Of a DNA stretch of 50,104 bases, positions 1 through 8,866 are shown piece by piece. A program made the position numbers and the translations under genes. Each line of letters starts with the position of its first letter. Positions within the stretch are counted from its first letter, which is position 1. Source of the DNA: Billgrantia endophytica (GTDB lineage Bacteria; Pseudomonadota; Gammaproteobacteria; Pseudomonadales; Halomonadaceae). A model generated the notes under the pieces. The model did not search any database. It saw only the letters and a list, made by a program, of their open reading frames with translations, and was not told the origin of the DNA. The DNA lies in assembly GCF_002879615.1 (NCBI RefSeq), contig NZ_PNRF01000039.1, positions 1 to 50,104 of the forward strand, read 5' to 3'.

Positions 1-1
1 T

Positions 2-724
2 CCTGCGCAGGTACGTGACTTCTCTCGTAGCCTGGGGGTACGCGGCAAAACGGACAAGAAGGACAGCGTGGTGTTGGCACGGTATGGCGCAACTCAACAG
101 CCTGAATGCTGGCAGCCAGAGCCTGAGGAAGTGCGCAAGCTCAAGGCGCTGGCGGCGCGACTCGATGCAATGGACAAAGACATTCACCGTGAGCGAAACC
201 GGCGGGAAAAAGCCGAGTTCATCATGGCAACCGATATTCTCCGCTCGATTGATGACATCCTGCTGGCATTGACGCGCGAGCGGGATCGCCTCCAGCAACA
301 GATCGATGATCATCTCGATCAGCACCCTGGCTTAAAGCGGGACCGGGTCTTGTTGCAAACGATCCCGGGGGTTGGTCCCGCCGTGTCACTCAGGTTGTTG
401 GCGATGCTACGTAGCCGCGCGTTCCAGAGCGCTCGGCAGGCTGCTGCTTTTGCGGGACTTGTGCCCGTTAGTTGGGAGTCGGGTAGTTCCGTGCGCATGC
501 GGCCCCGTCTTTCGAAAGCTGGCAACCCGAAGCTGCGCCAGAGCCTGTACATGGCGGCCGTCGTAGGGCTGAGGCGAAACCCAGATATCTCGGCGCTCTA
601 CCGGCGGCTGACAGGAAACGGCAAGAGCACAATGGCGGCCTTGGGGGCGGCGATGCGGAAGCTAATCCACATCGCCTATGGCATCCTCAAGACCCAAACC
701 GAATATCGGTCGCAAACCACCTAA
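2..724 (+). CDS. IS110-family transposase, 5' end cut by window edge
   Basis: DEDD-type transposase of the IS110/IS1111 group, which moves insertion sequences through a junction intermediate. The frame is open from base 2 without a start codon, so the N-terminus lies outside the window. Visible are the end of the N-terminal domain (GKTDKKD followed by an LARYG segment), a charged middle helix, and the C-terminal IS116/IS110/IS902 domain beginning at PGVGPAVSLRLLA, with the conserved glycine/serine segment SGSSVR and SKAGNPKLRQSLYMAA. The stop is TAA at 722-724. It converges on a decayed gene, and the element probably helped destroy it. Whether the copy is complete or active cannot be judged from here. 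Confidence 0.9.
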   Translation, partial: PAQVRDFSRSLGVRGKTDKKDSVVLARYGATQQPECWQPEPEEVRKLKALAARLDAMDKDIHRERNRREKAEFIMATDILRSIDDILLALTRERDRLQQQIDDHLDQHPGLKRDRVLLQTIPGVGPAVSLRLLAMLRSRAFQSARQAAAFAGLVPVSWESGSSVRMRPRLSKAGNPKLRQSLYMAAVVGLRRNPDISALYRRLTGNGKSTMAALGAAMRKLIHIAYGILKTQTEYRSQTT

Positions 725-794
725 TGGGTTGTTTGTGACTGGTTAGGAGAGATGGTATCTAAGATAATAGACTGATGGATTAGCCTGCTCCAGT

Positions 795-1447
795 AACCGT
801 GCGGCAGGGTGGAAAAAACAAGGCTGTTGGGGGTAGCGTCAGCTCGCGACCGGGGGTGGTGGGCCAGCAAGTCAAGGTCATGATCAGCACCAATTGACGG
901 CAATAGCTCCACATGGTCGGCCATCACCAGAGTGATGCCGTCGTTGGGCTCATTCTCTTCAGGCACCTCACGCACCAAGTAGACGCGAACCTCCGGTGCG
1001 GCATGACCCGCACGGAAGCCGATTACCTGCTCGGTGAGTGGATCCTGAGCATTGCGCCAGTATGCAGTAATGTTCATGCCGCGTCCGGCCAGCCGCGAGA
1101 GATACCCCATGATCATGTGGCAGTGGCGGATCTTGACTACCGAGAGCCCGCGAGCGCGAGCCTAGGCGAAGCCGAGCTCGGTGGCCAGGCTGATACTGCG
1201 TAGTACGCTATGCCCCTGACCGTCGAGCACCGCCAAATCACCGTCCTGGTAGATCACCTTGGGCAGCGCATTCGGGTCCTCCTCGAGAAGGTAGCCGAGG
1301 CCCCGGCTCAACTGTTCGATACCATGCAGGCCGTGGCACTGCATCCAGGTGACCATGTCGGCGCCATCGGCAGCATCGCCATCCTCGAAACCGATACCGC
1401 TGAACGCTTTTCGGCACGGTTGCTCCGCTCCGAGTGAGACTCATCAT
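795..1447 (-). pseudogene. Decayed gene downstream of tctA, possibly DUF3726-like
   Basis: Remnant of a roughly 220-codon gene read leftwards. An ATGATGA overlaps the tctA stop, so it was probably once translationally coupled. After a few codons (MMSLTRS) the similarity continues in another frame (EQPCRKAFSGIGF), indicating a frameshift near 1420. An in-frame TAG follows at 1162-1164 between ATELGFA and ARARGLS. The last recognisable block includes ADHVELLPSIGADHD and ends where the REP-like repeat starts near 858. The order of conserved blocks resembles my recollection of DUF3726 proteins; the first part could also be compared with Ldh_2-type dehydrogenases. The family call is tentative, but the decay is read directly from the sequence. 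Because the gene sits last in the tct operon, it probably once belonged to the same pathway. Confidence 0.55.
804..858 (+). repeat. REP-like element, single copy
   Basis: GC-rich segment containing an aacaaggctgttgg start and an agcgtcagctcgcgaccg core. The same pieces recur near 20695-20752, 33807-33845 and in the array at the right end of the window. It lies inside the decayed coding region next to the IS110 transposase, and the recognisable protein similarity stops where this repeat begins. Confidence 0.6.
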
Positions 1448-2964
1448 CTCTGTCCCGCCGCTTTCGATGTGCGACGGCCGGCAAGCTGTACCCTGGCGGC
1501 ACGAACCAGCGGAGCCAGGAAGGTCACTACCGTGATGGCCAGGATCACCGCCGTGATCGGGCGCTCGACGAAGACCCACATACCGCTGTTGGAGGCAATC
1601 AACCCGCGACGGAAGTTCTCCTCGATCAGAGCCCCCAGCACGATGGCCAGAACGATGGGCACGACGGAGAGGCCGGCCCGGCGTAACAGGAAGCCGAAGA
1701 TACCAAGCCCGATGGCCACATAAACATCGAAGACATTGTTGCGAACACTGAAGGCGCCCACCACGGAGAGAGTGAGAATCGTCATGACAATGAATGGCTT
1801 GGGTAACTGCACTAGGCGAACCCAGAAACTGACGCCAAAGATACCGAAGCCCAGCATGAAGATATTGGCAATTACCAGCGCCAGGAAGATAAAGTAGACT
1901 AGCGCAGGGTTCTCCACGAACAAGCTGGGTCCTGGAGTGACACCATGCAGCATCATCGCCCCAAGCAACACCGCCGCGGTGGCGGAACCGGGAATACCGA
2001 AGGCCAGAAGCGGCACAAGGGCTGAACTCACCGTGCCATTGTTACTCGACTCAGCCGCCGCCAGACCCTCTTCCGATCCCTTGCCGAACTCATCAGGATG
2101 GCGGGAGAAACGCCGTGCCTCATTGTAGCCAATCCAGTTGGCTGCTGCTGCACCGGCGGCAGGAATGGCACCCAGAATAGCACCAACGATCGAGCCAATG
2201 GCCGTGGCACGACCGATCTTTCGTAGCAACCCCCACCCCATCGAGTAAGCAAAGAATTTTGGCTTGTGAACGGTGGCATTTCGATCAGTTTTTTCTGATA
2301 TAAGTGACAGGGCCTCGGAGATTGCAAAAAGGCCCACCAGCGCGGGAATGTAGGGTACACCTTCGATCAGGTTCATGTTCCCGAAAGTAAAGCGCGGATA
2401 GCCTGTGAAAGGGTCAATGCCGATAGTGGTGATCAGAAGCCCGAAAATGGCCAGGATGAACCCGCTGAGAAACATCCCATGGACCAGGCTGGCGATGATG
2501 GCCACTCCCAGCAACCCTAGTGCAAAGTACTCTGGGGCGCCGAAATTGAGGGCGAATTCTGCTAGCGGTACGGCGAGAAACACGAGCGCTACGGTACCGA
2601 AAATGCCTCCGATCACAGATGCGGTGATCGAGATGCTCAGTGCACGATCAAGCTTGCCAGCCTTGGACATCGGAAAACCGTCAAGGACGGTGGCGGCAGA
2701 GGCCGGCGTACCGGGTACACCGATGGTGATGGCGGTAATGGACCCTGCATAGGTGGCTGCCGTGTAGAGCCCGAGGAGTGCACCGATAGCGACCTCCATG
2801 GGCAGGGCAAAGGTGGCCGAAACCAGCAGGGCAGTTCCCGAAGTGGCATCCAGGCCCGGTGTGACGCCAAAGGACATGCCGATCATCACGCCAATCAGCA
2901 CCCCAAGCAGAATAGTAGGCTGTGCAAGGATTTCGGCACCTGCCATTAAGCCGTCAATTATCAT
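1444..2964 (-). CDS. tctA: Tripartite tricarboxylate transporter, large permease TctA
   Basis: Large membrane subunit of a TTT-family secondary transporter, which works with TctB and the periplasmic binding protein TctC to import a carboxylate. The 506 residues match the usual family length of about 500. The N-terminal block GVTPGLDATSGTALL, the ITIGVPGTPASAATVLDG motif and the second-half GIPGSATAAVLLGAMMLHGVTPGP motif are diagnostic, and about 11-12 hydrophobic segments are visible. The start has a good ribosome site (GGGAGG, 4 bases before ATG). It is the last intact gene of gntR-tctC-tctB-tctA. The substrate cannot be read from the sequence; the divergent catabolic genes suggest a hydroxy- or keto-carboxylate. 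Confidence 0.95.
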   Translation of the reverse strand: MIIDGLMAGAEILAQPTILLGVLIGVMIGMSFGVTPGLDATSGTALLVSATFALPMEVAIGALLGLYTAATYAGSITAITIGVPGTPASAATVLDGFPMSKAGKLDRALSISITASVIGGIFGTVALVFLAVPLAEFALNFGAPEYFALGLLGVAIIASLVHGMFLSGFILAIFGLLITTIGIDPFTGYPRFTFGNMNLIEGVPYIPALVGLFAISEALSLISEKTDRNATVHKPKFFAYSMGWGLLRKIGRATAIGSIVGAILGAIPAAGAAAANWIGYNEARRFSRHPDEFGKGSEEGLAAAESSNNGTVSSALVPLLAFGIPGSATAAVLLGAMMLHGVTPGPSLFVENPALVYFIFLALVIANIFMLGFGIFGVSFWVRLVQLPKPFIVMTILTLSVVGAFSVRNNVFDVYVAIGLGIFGFLLRRAGLSVVPIVLAIVLGALIEENFRRGLIASNSGMWVFVERPITAVILAITVVTFLAPLVRAARVQLAGRRTSKAAGQR

Positions 2965-3005
2965 GAAACCTCCCGATGAGGAGATATCCCCGCTGGACCC
3001 GCCTG

Positions 3006-3437
3006 TCAGAGGCGAGAAAGTGGGATGCTGAGGAGTTGGTCAAACAGTGCCCATAGCACGACCGACATGGCCAGGCTAAAGATACCGTTGACCACCAGGC
3101 GCCGTGAGCCGATGACCCACAAGCCGGTATAGAGCGCTACCGGCAGGACGTAGAACAAACCGAAGCGGCTCGATGCCCACACCGCACTTCCCATGCCCAA
3201 GGCAAACAGAAACGCTAGCCCGACATCACCTAGAGGGACCTTCTTGGCACGCCCCCAAGAGATCACGGTATCCACCACGATCAGCGTCATCATCACGATG
3301 GCCAGCCATATGGGGAACATGGCAGGGCCTATATCATCGGCTGACAAAGGCCTAGGAAATGCCTGCGTCATCCAGATGAATAGAGCCCCCATCGCGAAGA
3401 GGCAGATATAGATGATGTGGACCAGCGGAACCATCAC
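3006..3437 (-). CDS. tctB: Tripartite tricarboxylate transporter, small permease TctB
   Basis: Small membrane subunit of the TTT transporter, 143 residues with four predicted membrane helices, typical for TctB. The family-like segment after helix 1 reads FPRPLSADDIGPAMFPIWLA, where the substrate-proximal loop usually carries GPAxFP. Start is GTG at 3437 or ATG at 3434; both lie behind GAGGG. Seven bases separate it from the tctC stop and 41 from the tctA start, so the three subunits are surely co-transcribed. TctB is poorly conserved, so the call rests on length, topology and position. Confidence 0.88.
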   Translation of the reverse strand: MMVPLVHIIYICLFAMGALFIWMTQAFPRPLSADDIGPAMFPIWLAIVMMTLIVVDTVISWGRAKKVPLGDVGLAFLFALGMGSAVWASSRFGLFYVLPVALYTGLWVIGSRRLVVNGIFSLAMSVVLWALFDQLLSIPLSRL

Positions 3438-3444
3438 AGCGCCC

Positions 3445-4410
3445 TCACTCGTTATCTTCTATCATGCCGAGTTGAATCAGAACTTCTCGATCCGATTCCG
3501 CTTGGGCTTCTAGCAGGGCTGTAAACTCCTCTCGCGGCATTCTTCCTGACAGCGTGGATGTCTCCTCAAGGTATTCCTGGAACCCTTCGCTCTGCACGGC
3601 TTGATCCATGATGTCGTAGAGAGCATCGACGATCTCGTCCGGGGTATCTCCATGCACAAAGTTTCCACGCCAGTGATAACGCGTTAGATCAATCCCCTCA
3701 TCGGCAAAGGTCGGAATATCTGGATAGGCATCAAGGCGCTCTTCGGAAGTGTGCGCTAGAACCTGGGTGCGATCCTTGAAACGTCCGTAAATGGCGATGT
3801 TGCTCATGGCCGCCTCAAGATCGCCGGACATCACATCGGCCACTGCATCGGCACCACTACTGTATTGCACCCAACGAACGTCTACTCCTGCTTCATCAGC
3901 CATAGCTAACGTGGCTAACTGGTGTGGGGAACCAGTGCCAAAACCGCCAATTCGAAACTGGCCTCCCCGTTCACGCATATCTTCAAGAAGATCGTCTAGA
4001 CTTGAGTAAGCACCATCACGTTGTACGTACAAGGCAAAGGGGTCAAGTTGAACACGATAGAGAGGCGTAAAGTCCCGCCAGTCATGAGCTGCGCCAGGAA
4101 GCTGAAGAATGGCGGTTATGCCAGTGCCATCTGTATGAATAGTGTAACCATCAGCAGGCTGGCTCTTTAGGTATGACATTGCAACCTGACCACTTCCCCC
4201 AGGTCGGCCCTCTACGACAACCGGCACACCAGCAATTGCTTCCATATGCTGAGCCAGGTTTCTCATCATCACGTCAACAGGAGCTCCGGGACTTGACGTA
4301 TGTACGACTCTGATTGGCTGATCGGGAAAATCGGCCAAGACGGGGGAGACCAGAGCCAGCGATGTAGCCCCGACCACGGATGCTCCAAAGAGCTGATTGA
4401 GTTTTAGCAT
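3445..4410 (-). CDS. tctC: TctC/BUG-family periplasmic solute-binding protein
   Basis: Periplasmic binding component of the TTT system. 321 residues, with a signal peptide that probably ends after SPVLA (about residue 26), followed by the family opening FPDQPIRVVHTSSPGAPVDVMMR. The motifs VVVEGRPGGSGQVAM and IGGFGTGSPHQLATLAMADEAGVDVRWVQYSSG correspond to the two ligand-contacting regions of BUG proteins. The ribosome site is CGGAG six bases before ATG. The ordering C-B-A is the classical tct order. BUG proteins bind diverse carboxylates, amides and aromatic acids, so the ligand is unknown. Confidence 0.94.
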   Translation of the reverse strand: MLKLNQLFGASVVGATSLALVSPVLADFPDQPIRVVHTSSPGAPVDVMMRNLAQHMEAIAGVPVVVEGRPGGSGQVAMSYLKSQPADGYTIHTDGTGITAILQLPGAAHDWRDFTPLYRVQLDPFALYVQRDGAYSSLDDLLEDMRERGGQFRIGGFGTGSPHQLATLAMADEAGVDVRWVQYSSGADAVADVMSGDLEAAMSNIAIYGRFKDRTQVLAHTSEERLDAYPDIPTFADEGIDLTRYHWRGNFVHGDTPDEIVDALYDIMDQAVQSEGFQEYLEETSTLSGRMPREEFTALLEAQAESDREVLIQLGMIEDNE

Positions 4411-4568
4411 GGTGTACTCCGATTCAAGGTTTTGTATTTGTTAATTTTATTTGCTTTTTTCGTTCTGTTTCTACCAACCTCCTCCCCGGGCTCTTTAGTG
4501 GTTTCTATAGAGACTACTTCACGGAGCCAATTTAGCACCAACGCAGATATCAGCTCATCAAGGCTATA

Positions 4569-5279
4569 TCAATCTTCAATCAGTGCGGTGCGTGATACCG
4601 CTTCTGCGGTCCTATTGAAATGCTCGCCGATGAGTGTGCATGCCGTTTCACTGTCACGGGCTAGCGTGGCGGTCATGATAGCCTTATGTTCCTCCGGTAC
4701 TGGCCTGTCGCTGTTCTTCATCGACAGCGCGATGCGACGATAGCGCTCGCTCTGGTCGAACAGATTCTGACGATGGGCCTGCAGCCAACGCGAGTCACAA
4801 GCGGACACCAATGACGTATGAAACTCCTTGTGACGCACTTCCCACTCCTCACCAGGCGATGCCAGGAGTAGGCGGCTATCCAGCTTCGAAAGCCGATAGA
4901 AAGCCGCCATGATGCCTGCCTCCCAGGCATCGTCACCCTTATCGATTGACTCCTTGAGGGCATGACATTCGAGCAGGGTGCGCATTTTCGTGATATCGAA
5001 CAGTTCGGAACGCGACACCCTGCCCACACGAAACCCGCGGCGCCCCTCCGCATGCACCAGCCCGTCTCCAGTAAGGCGAGACAGCGCCTCACGAATCGGG
5101 CTTGCCCCTGTGCCATAAAGGCCTTTCAGGTGCTCGACACGCAGCTTGAAGCCTGGCTTGAGCTTGCCATTGAGGATGTCCATACGCAGTGCGGCATAAG
5201 CTTGGTCGGTAAGCGTGACCGCTGTCTGTGTCAGGGTGCTGATTGAGCCCATGAGCCAGTCAAACCTTCTCGGTAGCAT
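4569..5279 (-). CDS. GntR/FCD-family transcriptional regulator
   Basis: DNA-binding regulator with an N-terminal GntR winged helix (about residues 20-85: LTDQAYAALRMDILNGKLKPG, then GASPIREALSRLTGDGLV and the wing RGFRV) and a C-terminal all-helical FCD ligand domain whose histidines (including HKEFH and EEHKAI) usually hold a metal and a carboxylate effector. ATG at 5252 (MGSIST) is an alternative start; neither site has a strong Shine-Dalgarno. It lies 158 bases upstream of tctC on the same strand and is divergent from the enolase-dioxygenase-FAH genes. It therefore most likely controls both units in response to the imported acid. Confidence 0.9.
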   Translation of the reverse strand: MLPRRFDWLMGSISTLTQTAVTLTDQAYAALRMDILNGKLKPGFKLRVEHLKGLYGTGASPIREALSRLTGDGLVHAEGRRGFRVGRVSRSELFDITKMRTLLECHALKESIDKGDDAWEAGIMAAFYRLSKLDSRLLLASPGEEWEVRHKEFHTSLVSACDSRWLQAHRQNLFDQSERYRRIALSMKNSDRPVPEEHKAIMTATLARDSETACTLIGEHFNRTAEAVSRTALIED

Positions 5280-5282
5280 TAA

Positions 5283-5519
5283 TCTATCGATAATATTGCA
5301 TCAACTCGACAAATTTTCAAGCCTGTCTAGTAGACTATTTCGCCATGAGTCTCGCGTTTCGCTTAGAAGACCAGCTTCATGAGGCGAGACGATCAACGAC
5401 AATTAATTGTTTTATAAGGATTAAAAAGAACACTGCGGGTGGAGACTGATTCAGCATGAAGCTTCGGAAGCATTATCGATAAAAACAATTTTATCGACAA
5501 AGTTGACTATCAGCGATAG
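5283..5519. promoter_or_regulatory. Divergent control region with repeated TATCGATAA-type sites
   Basis: AT-rich gap between the GntR gene and the enolase-family gene. It contains ctatcgataat at 5284-5294, attatcgataa at 5472-5482, tttatcgacaa at 5490-5500 and the perfect dyad CTATC-agc-GATAG at 5507-5519. Such repeats on both sides of a divergent promoter are what a dimeric FCD regulator would need. The assignment to the neighbouring regulator is inference. Confidence 0.45.
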
Positions 5520-5640
5520 GATTTTTAAACTGTGAAAAACTGCGCATCGCCGCATCCATGGACGGTCTGTTTCCATCCGGCTCCAGTGCGATGTGTCCGA
5601 ACAGGAATTCATCCGGGTCCTGCCCAGGAGAGGAGAAACG

Positions 5641-6750
5641 ATGACAGCGATACAGGGAGGCGAGTATGAAAGCGCACGAGATGTGCGGGCTGCACGAGCA
5701 TACTGGTTACGGGTACCCCTCAAGGTGCCCTACGAAAACGCACTCTGCCGGCTCGAAAGTTTCGATGTCATGGTGATCCAGCTCGTCGATGGTGAAGGTC
5801 GTGTCGGCTGGGGGGAAGCCTGCCCCGTAACCGGTTACTCTCCAGAAACACCGGAACAGGCATGGCGCTGGATAGGCGAACAACTCCCCAGAATCGTCGG
5901 CGCTCACCCCAGGAGGTGGCATGCGCTACTCGATGCCTCACTGGCGAAATATCCATTCGTGGTATCAGCGATCCACGAAGGGTTGTCCGACCTCACCAGG
6001 AGTCCACTGTTGCACCGTGACGACCCTCCATCGGTGAGGCTGCTGGGCACGGTGAATACCCTTGACAAGCAGGTGGCCCCCGATGCGGCCCTCCAGCTCC
6101 TGGATCGCGGCTATACCACCCTCAAGGTCAAGGTCGGCTACGATCCGCGTGAAGACTCCGAGCGAGTCTGTCGCATTGCCGAAGCGGTGGCGGGCGAGGC
6201 ACAACTGCGCCTAGATGCCAACCAAGGATACAGCCTGGAGGATGCCATCGGCTTCGCCCGGCGTGTTCCCGCAGATGCTGTGGAGGTGTTCGAACAACCG
6301 GTGCCCGCCGACCGCTGGGACCAGTTGGAAGCCATTGGGCGCCTGAAACTGCTCCCGCTGATGCTCGATGAATCGATCTACGACGACTCGGACATCCGCC
6401 GTGCCGCCACCTTCGATGGAGTAACAGCCGTCAAGCTCAAGATGAGCAAGTCAGGCGGCCCCCGCGGCCTGGCTGACCAGGTCGCGCTTTGCCGGTCTCT
6501 CGGACTCAATGTGGTCGTCGGCAATGGTGTCGCGAGTGATCTGGGCTGCTTTCACGAGGCGGTCTGTTATGGGCAGTTGGGTCTCGACACGGCTGCCGAG
6601 ATGAACGGCTTTCTGAAGACAACCAGCAGCCTACTCGATACACCGCTGTCAATGAACCAGGACAGCCTCGAGCTGCCGAACCCACGAACAGTAGCCGTCG
6701 ATGAACAGCGACTGCTTTCCTTATCCATTGAAACTCGCGAGTTTCCATAA
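5641..6750 (+). CDS. Enolase-superfamily (mandelate racemase/muconate lactonizing) enzyme
   Basis: Metal-dependent enzyme that abstracts the proton alpha to a carboxylate; subgroup members do cycloisomerisation, racemisation/epimerisation or dehydration. The start at 5641 is chosen because AGGAGAGGAG lies just before it; an in-frame ATG at 5593 has no such site. Counting from 5641 (369 residues), the KxK pair is Lys162/Lys164 (TTLKVKVG), metal ligands are Asp192 (LDANQGY), Glu218 (EQP) and Asp243 (LDES), and a second lysine motif KLK is at 265-267. This lysine/D-E-D pattern fits the MLE/dipeptide-epimerase subgroup rather than mandelate racemase proper. It is first in a plus-strand unit with a TauD dioxygenase and an FAH hydrolase. 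The reaction is unknown. Confidence 0.88.
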   Translation: MTAIQGGEYESARDVRAARAYWLRVPLKVPYENALCRLESFDVMVIQLVDGEGRVGWGEACPVTGYSPETPEQAWRWIGEQLPRIVGAHPRRWHALLDASLAKYPFVVSAIHEGLSDLTRSPLLHRDDPPSVRLLGTVNTLDKQVAPDAALQLLDRGYTTLKVKVGYDPREDSERVCRIAEAVAGEAQLRLDANQGYSLEDAIGFARRVPADAVEVFEQPVPADRWDQLEAIGRLKLLPLMLDESIYDDSDIRRAATFDGVTAVKLKMSKSGGPRGLADQVALCRSLGLNVVVGNGVASDLGCFHEAVCYGQLGLDTAAEMNGFLKTTSSLLDTPLSMNQDSLELPNPRTVAVDEQRLLSLSIETREFP

Positions 6751-6783
6751 CTCGAAAGCTAACCCGCTACTAAAAGGTGTCCT

Positions 6784-7659
6784 ATGACAACGATGAACAC
6801 TGTGATCGTGACCCCCTCGGGTGCTGCTCTTGGAGCGGACATCACCGGCGTCGACCTTTCTCGACCGCTTACCGATGAACAGGTGGCGACCATTGTCGAT
6901 GCCTGGCACCAGAACCTCGTGCTACGCATTCGTAACCAGTCACTCTCCGATGCGGACCTGATCCGGTTCAGTAAGCATTTCGGCGATCTTGATCTGGCGC
7001 CGATCTCGAGCTCCGGCAAGCGTGAAATCCCCGAGCATCCCGAGATCGTGGTGATCTCCAATGTGAAGGAGGGCGGCCATCCCATCGGCAGCCTCGGCAA
7101 TGCCGAAGCCGAGTGGCATACTGACATGTCCTATGTAGAGATGCCGCCCAAGATGAGCTGCCTCTATTCACTGGAAGTGCCCGAGGAGGGTGGCAATACC
7201 AGCTTCCTGAATATGTATTCTGCCTATGAGGCACTGCCGGATCACCTGAAACAGGCCATCACCGGCAAGCGCTGCAAGCACGACATCAGCAGAAACAGTG
7301 CCGGCGAAGTACGCAAGGGATTCGAGGCGTACGCCAATGAACCCGATCCGCGCAAGATCCCCGGCACCTACCACCCCTTGATGTGCTCCCACCCCAAGAC
7401 CGGCAGGAAGTGCCTGTATCTCGGCCGAAGGGGCAATGCCCACATCGAAGACTTGGGTGTCGAGGAGAGTGAAGCATTGCTCGACCAGTTATGGGCACAT
7501 GCGATAAAGCCCGATTTCCGTTGGGACCATGTGTGGCGGGTAGGTGACCTGATTCTCTGGGATAACCGCTGCACCATGCATCGCCGCGACGCCTTCGACG
7601 ACTGTTCGCGCCGCATCATGCACCGCACCCAAGTAAAAGGCGAGACCCGTCCGGCATGA
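6784..7659 (+). CDS. TauD/TfdA-family Fe(II)/2-oxoglutarate dioxygenase (module 1)
   Basis: Non-haem iron oxygenase of 291 residues that couples oxidative decarboxylation of 2-oxoglutarate to hydroxylation of a substrate, usually next to a C-O, C-N or C-S bond that then breaks. The iron triad is visible: His112 and Asp114 in WHTDMSY and His266 in CTMHRRD; Arg281 in MHRTQV is placed to hold the 2-oxoglutarate carboxylate. Start has AAAGGTG about 5 bases before ATG. It lies 33 bases after the enolase-family gene. It is related to the second TauD protein at 14702-15619, with WHTDMSY and TSFLNM shared. The substrate may well be a carboxylate brought in by TctABC (inference). Confidence 0.92.
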   Translation: MTTMNTVIVTPSGAALGADITGVDLSRPLTDEQVATIVDAWHQNLVLRIRNQSLSDADLIRFSKHFGDLDLAPISSSGKREIPEHPEIVVISNVKEGGHPIGSLGNAEAEWHTDMSYVEMPPKMSCLYSLEVPEEGGNTSFLNMYSAYEALPDHLKQAITGKRCKHDISRNSAGEVRKGFEAYANEPDPRKIPGTYHPLMCSHPKTGRKCLYLGRRGNAHIEDLGVEESEALLDQLWAHAIKPDFRWDHVWRVGDLILWDNRCTMHRRDAFDDCSRRIMHRTQVKGETRPA

Positions 7660-7664
7660 ATCTT

Positions 7665-7689
7665 GGCCCGCCAGCAGCGCTGGCGGGCC
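7665..7689 (+). terminator. GC hairpin between dioxygenase and FAH genes
   Basis: Perfect 11-bp inverted repeat GGCCCGCCAGC / GCTGGCGGGCC with a three-base loop, six bases after the dioxygenase stop. No run of T follows, so it may protect or attenuate the upstream message rather than end it. The FAH gene begins 83 bases later with its own strong ribosome site. Confidence 0.5.
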
Positions 7690-7772
7690 CTGTCAACAAG
7701 CACCTGGGCAAGTCCATGCCGTCATGGCCACCCGTGTGTCCTTAACTCAGATATGAACCTCAGGAGGAAGCC

Positions 7773-8618
7773 ATGCGACTGCTACGCTTTGGCCAGCTCG
7801 GTAGCGAAAAGCCCGGGTTGCTGGACGCCGACAACACGATTCGAGACCTGTCAGGCATCATCGATGACATCACCCCCGCCAACCTATCGGACGAGGTACT
7901 CCAGCGGCTCGGGCAGCTTGACCCAGCGAGTTTGCCCATTGTCGAAGGTACTCAGCGCCTGGGGCCCTGCGTATCCGGCACCGGCAAGTATCTGTGCGTG
8001 GGCCTGAACTATTCGGACCACGCCGAGGAGTCGGGCATGACGCCCCCACCCGAACCGATCCTGTTCATGAAGGCCACCAGCGCCATCGTTGGGCCGAATG
8101 ATGATGTGGTCCTACCACGTCGTTCCGAAAAGAGTGACTGGGAAGTGGAACTGGGGATCGTCATCGGCAGCGAGACGAAATATGTCTCCGAGCAGGATGC
8201 CATCGATCATATCGCCGGCTACTGCGTGCTCAATGACCTTTCCGAGCGTACCTTCCAGTTAGAACGTTCTGGCCAATGGGTCAAGGGCAAGTCGGCGGAT
8301 ACCTTCGGCCCCGTGGGCCCCTACCTGGTGACCCGTGACGAAGTGCCAGAACCCAACAATCTGCATCTCTGGCTCGAGGTCGATGGCAAGCGGTACCAGG
8401 ATGGGACGACAGCGAACATGATCTTCAAGGTGCCCTACCTGGTGAGTTATATCAGCCAGTTCATGACATTGATGCCCGGCGACATCATCGCCACCGGTAC
8501 CCCGGCAGGTGTCGGCATGGGCCAGTCACCCCAGGTATATCTGCGGGAAGGGAATATGATGCGACTGGGGATTGAAGGGCTGGGTGAGCAGGCCCAGCGC
8601 ATTGTGACTCCTCGCTGA
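7773..8618 (+). CDS. Fumarylacetoacetate hydrolase-family protein (module 1)
   Basis: 281-residue FAH-fold enzyme. The family hydrolyses or decarboxylates beta-diketo or 2-keto-4-enoate acids and includes acylpyruvases and 2-keto-3-deoxy-acid enzymes. Typical blocks are YLCVGLNYSDHAEESG, ILFMKATSAIVGPND, the metal-ligand region SDWEVELGIVIG (two Glu), GYCVLNDLSERTFQ (Asp), the substrate loop KGKSADTFGPVGPYLVT, and PGDIIATGTPAGVG near the C-terminus. AGGAGG stands six bases before the ATG. It is the last gene of module 1. The paralogue in module 2 (15750-16673) also follows a TauD-type enzyme, so the pair probably works in sequence. Confidence 0.92.
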   Translation: MRLLRFGQLGSEKPGLLDADNTIRDLSGIIDDITPANLSDEVLQRLGQLDPASLPIVEGTQRLGPCVSGTGKYLCVGLNYSDHAEESGMTPPPEPILFMKATSAIVGPNDDVVLPRRSEKSDWEVELGIVIGSETKYVSEQDAIDHIAGYCVLNDLSERTFQLERSGQWVKGKSADTFGPVGPYLVTRDEVPEPNNLHLWLEVDGKRYQDGTTANMIFKVPYLVSYISQFMTLMPGDIIATGTPAGVGMGQSPQVYLREGNMMRLGIEGLGEQAQRIVTPR

Positions 8619-8659
8619 CCAACAACCAGCCGGCATGATCATCATCGCAACACAGACTT

Positions 8660-8866
8660 GCCTCAGATGCCGCCAGGTCTTGTCGGCGAAGTCATGGGCC
8701 GGGCAGGCCTTGCCGCACTCCGGGCATGGGTAGAGGCTGCCTCGCTCGGCCTCAACATAGAGATCCAGGCGGTGGGGCGACACGGGGAGGTATCCAGGTG
8801 CTGGTCCTTGAGGATCCAGGGCGCTTGCAGGCCCAGGCCGAGGGTCAGAACCTGGGTGCCATCCAT
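8660..8866 (-). pseudogene. ISL3-family transposase remnant (N-terminal piece)
   Basis: Read leftwards from an ATG at 8866 with AGGAGG six bases upstream, the protein begins MDGTQVLTLGLGLQAPW, the usual opening of ISL3 transposases. A frameshift near 8775 moves the similarity to the next frame, which gives HRLDLYVEAERGS, the zinc-finger motif CPECGKACPAHD and KTWRHLRQ, after which it stops. Only about 70 of more than 400 codons remain. The bases around 8916-8950 (gaattccacacccaacgacgaagag in part) may be the terminal inverted repeat of the same element. The remnant fills the space between the ends of the two converging catabolic modules. Confidence 0.72.
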
